DNA from: Anaerolineaceae bacterium
Lineage (GTDB): Bacteria > Chloroflexota > Anaerolineae > Anaerolineales > Anaerolineaceae
Reading direction: 5' to 3'
DNA: 64,000 nt
NCBI GenBank assembly: GCA_018056725.1
Contig: JAGPFF010000006.1
Span: forward strand, 1 to 64,000
In this document: positions 62,600 through 64,000 of the stretch, one piece after another
Position numbering within the stretch: position 1 is the first letter of the stretch
Layout: each line of letters starts with the position of its first letter
Program-made: the position numbers and the translations under genes
Notes under the pieces: generated by a model
What the model was told of the DNA's origin: nothing
Database searches by the model: none
What the model saw: the letters and a program-made list of their open reading frames with translations, nothing else

Positions 62600-63526
62600 A
62601 TGGAAACCACTAACGAACTACCTCAGGCTGCCAAAGCCCGGCGCCGCTCGCCCGCCGGGGAGGCGCTGCGCCACCTGCTCCGCCATAGTTCCGGCAGGGC
62701 AGGGATCATCATCCTCACTTTGCTGGTGCTGATTGCCATTTTCGCCCCGTTTATTGCCCCGTATAACCCCACGCAGATTCTCAAGGATCAGAAGCGCCGC
62801 GATCCACCCTGCGTGCATCTTCTTGGCTGCCCCAAAGAGGAGCAGCAGCATCTTTTTGGCATGGATAGCAACAGCCGCGATCTCTTTTCGCGGGTGATCT
62901 TTGGCTCCCGCCTCTCGCTGCAGGTGGGCGTTGCCACCATGGCGTTCGCCATTCTTATCGGCACGCTCATTGGCGCCATCTCGGCGTATGCCGGCGGCTG
63001 GTTGGATAACTTTCTGATGCGCACGATGGATGTGCTGATGGCTTTTCCGAGCCTGCTGCTGGCGATCGCCATTGTGTCCATTCTCGGCACCGGGCTGATC
63101 AATGCCCTGCTGGCAATCGGGATTGTCTCCATCCCCCGTTTTGCCCGTCTGGTGCGCTCCACCGTGCTCACCGTCAAGGACCTTGAGTTTGTGCAGGCGT
63201 CGCGTGCCATGGGGGCTTCAGGGATGCATATCCTCTTCAAGCGTATCCTGCCTAACGCCATAACCCCACTCATCGTTCAGGGCACACTGGGTATTGCCAC
63301 CGCCATTCTTGATGCCGCTGCGCTCTCCTTCCTTGGTCTGGGTGCTGAACCCCCGCGCCCCGAGTGGGGGTTGATGCTCGGCGAGGAAAAGAACAGTATT
63401 TTCAGCGCGCCGCACCTGGTGATCTTCCCTGGCATTGCCATTATGCTCACCGTTCTGGGCTTTAACCTGCTTGGCGATGGTCTGCGCGATACCCTTGATC
63501 CGCGCCTCACGCGGGCTGGGAAGTAA
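62600..63526 (+). CDS. dppC: Dipeptide/oligopeptide ABC transporter permease DppC
   Basis: A 308-residue permease with about six transmembrane segments. An OppC-type N-terminal region (FAPFIAPYNPTQI), the GMDSNSRDLFSRVIFGSRLSLQVGV segment (about 90-114) and the EAA loop EFVQASRAMGASGMHILFKRILPNAI (about 198-223) fit DppC. It ends with LNLLGDGLRDTLDPRL, the normal family tail. GGGGAG before the ATG at 62600 decides the start over 62540. Last gene of the operon; a terminator follows. Confidence 0.93.
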   Translation: METTNELPQAAKARRRSPAGEALRHLLRHSSGRAGIIILTLLVLIAIFAPFIAPYNPTQILKDQKRRDPPCVHLLGCPKEEQQHLFGMDSNSRDLFSRVIFGSRLSLQVGVATMAFAILIGTLIGAISAYAGGWLDNFLMRTMDVLMAFPSLLLAIAIVSILGTGLINALLAIGIVSIPRFARLVRSTVLTVKDLEFVQASRAMGASGMHILFKRILPNAITPLIVQGTLGIATAILDAAALSFLGLGAEPPRPEWGLMLGEEKNSIFSAPHLVIFPGIAIMLTVLGFNLLGDGLRDTLDPRLTRAGK

Positions 63527-63544
63527 CGCTGGCTTCCCCTCCTG

Positions 63545-63577
63545 AAGAGCCGGGACTTGCCGAAGCACCCGGCTCTT
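63545..63577 (+). terminator. Terminator of the peptide ABC operon
   Basis: Ten-bp stem AAGAGCCGGG/CCCGGCTCTT with a 13-nt loop, followed by a T/A-rich run. Confidence 0.8.
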
Positions 63578-63658
63578 ATTATTTAAGAACAGCAGGGCGG
63601 CGTGCACCGAAATTCATTTTGACCTTGTACTATAATAAGAAGAAAAGGAGGTAAATAT

Positions 63659-64000
63659 ATGAAAGGGAATGCAAAAGTAATCGACAAAATCAATTTCTTA
63701 TTGGCGGATGAGCTGACTGCGGTCAGCCAGTATATGGTGCACTCCGAAATGTGCGCCAACTGGGGGTATGACAAACTGGCGGAAGCCATCGAAAAGCGTG
63801 CCATTGATGAAATGAAGCACGCTGAAAAACACATTGCCCGCATCCTGTTCCTCGAAGGGCAGCCCATTGTGAGCAACCTCAACCCAATGCATATTGGTAC
63901 TGATGTGCTGACCATCCTCAAGAACGACCATGCCGCTGAAGAAGGCGCGATCCTGGAATATAACAAAGGGATCCAGCTTTGCACGCAGGAAGGGGATAAT
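63659..64000 (+). CDS. bfr: Bacterioferritin-like protein, partial
   Basis: The first 114 residues of a bacterioferritin/ferritin-like diiron four-helix bundle, cut by the window end. Helix 1 holds ELTAVSQYMVH with the first diiron Glu, and helix 2 EKRAIDEMKHAEKHIARILFLEG contains E-x2-H (DEMKHAE). AAAAGGAGGT 6 nt upstream of the ATG is a strong ribosome-binding site and TATAAT (about 63631-63636) a -10. Iron storage and detoxification is the expected role. The heme Met of Bfr is probably the Met in SNLNPMHIG, but this is uncertain from a partial sequence. Confidence 0.9.
   Translation, partial: MKGNAKVIDKINFLLADELTAVSQYMVHSEMCANWGYDKLAEAIEKRAIDEMKHAEKHIARILFLEGQPIVSNLNPMHIGTDVLTILKNDHAAEEGAILEYNKGIQLCTQEGDN

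Overview
The window is about 55 to 60% G+C with long, densely packed genes, and it looks like a chromosome segment of a Chloroflexota bacterium, most likely class Anaerolineae. The basis is the gene mix: secreted proteins and lipoproteins with Pro/Thr-rich linkers, a GAF-rich diguanylate cyclase, a fused ADP-forming acyl-CoA synthetase, an LpxL/PatA-like acyltransferase without LPS genes, and several promoters whose start codon lies about 7 nt after the -10 box. This placement is an inference. No rRNA, tRNA or CRISPR array was seen.

Layout. 1-3.7 kb: plsC (cut by the window edge) and a UMF1/Atg22-type MFS transporter, divergent from an acyltransferase/lipoprotein-esterase pair. 3.7-8.9 kb: a NarL/LuxR two-component system divergent from a Tat-exported flavoprotein plus Fe-S subunit. 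9-14 kb: two related secreted C39-like peptidases. 14.3-19 kb: acyl-CoA synthetase, Hsp20, methyltransferase, TiaS-like protein. 19-25.5 kb: CPBP protease, IS66 remnant, a coiled-coil envelope protein, MFS transporter and an AT-rich lipoprotein gene. 25.5-33 kb: YcgN-like protein, HxlR regulator with a divergently transcribed NADP-dependent oxidoreductase, class II aldolase and a 1502-aa sensor diguanylate cyclase. 33.4-38.9 kb: complete branched-chain amino-acid ABC operon livKHMGF. 39-48 kb: peroxiredoxin-glutaredoxin, secreted phospholipase-like protein, and an AT-rich stretch of membrane glycosyltransferases with duplicated fragments. 48-57 kb: small proteins, methyltransferase, asparaginase II, large secreted metalloprotease-like protein, thioredoxin, tyrosine recombinase. 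57.5-63.5 kb: peptide ABC operon (dppD, dppF, substrate-binding protein, dppB, dppC). The window ends inside a bacterioferritin-like gene.

Main points. (1) The peroxiredoxin-glutaredoxin frame has a single in-frame TGA exactly at the peroxidatic cysteine (P-x3-T-x2-U), with a possible bacterial SECIS hairpin downstream: a candidate selenoprotein. (2) The peptide-binding protein of the dpp operon is circularly permuted: the normal C-terminal third sits just after the signal peptide, and the normal N-terminal part follows it. Its frame also carries an in-frame TAG. (3) The flavoprotein frame has a TAG where a conserved Trp is expected, followed by 44 more in-frame codons. TAG ends many other genes here, so wholesale reassignment is unlikely. 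(4) A 180-bp scar at 44.3-44.5 kb joins both ends of a second, otherwise deleted copy of the phospholipase gene and lies beside a fragment of a neighbouring glycosyltransferase gene.
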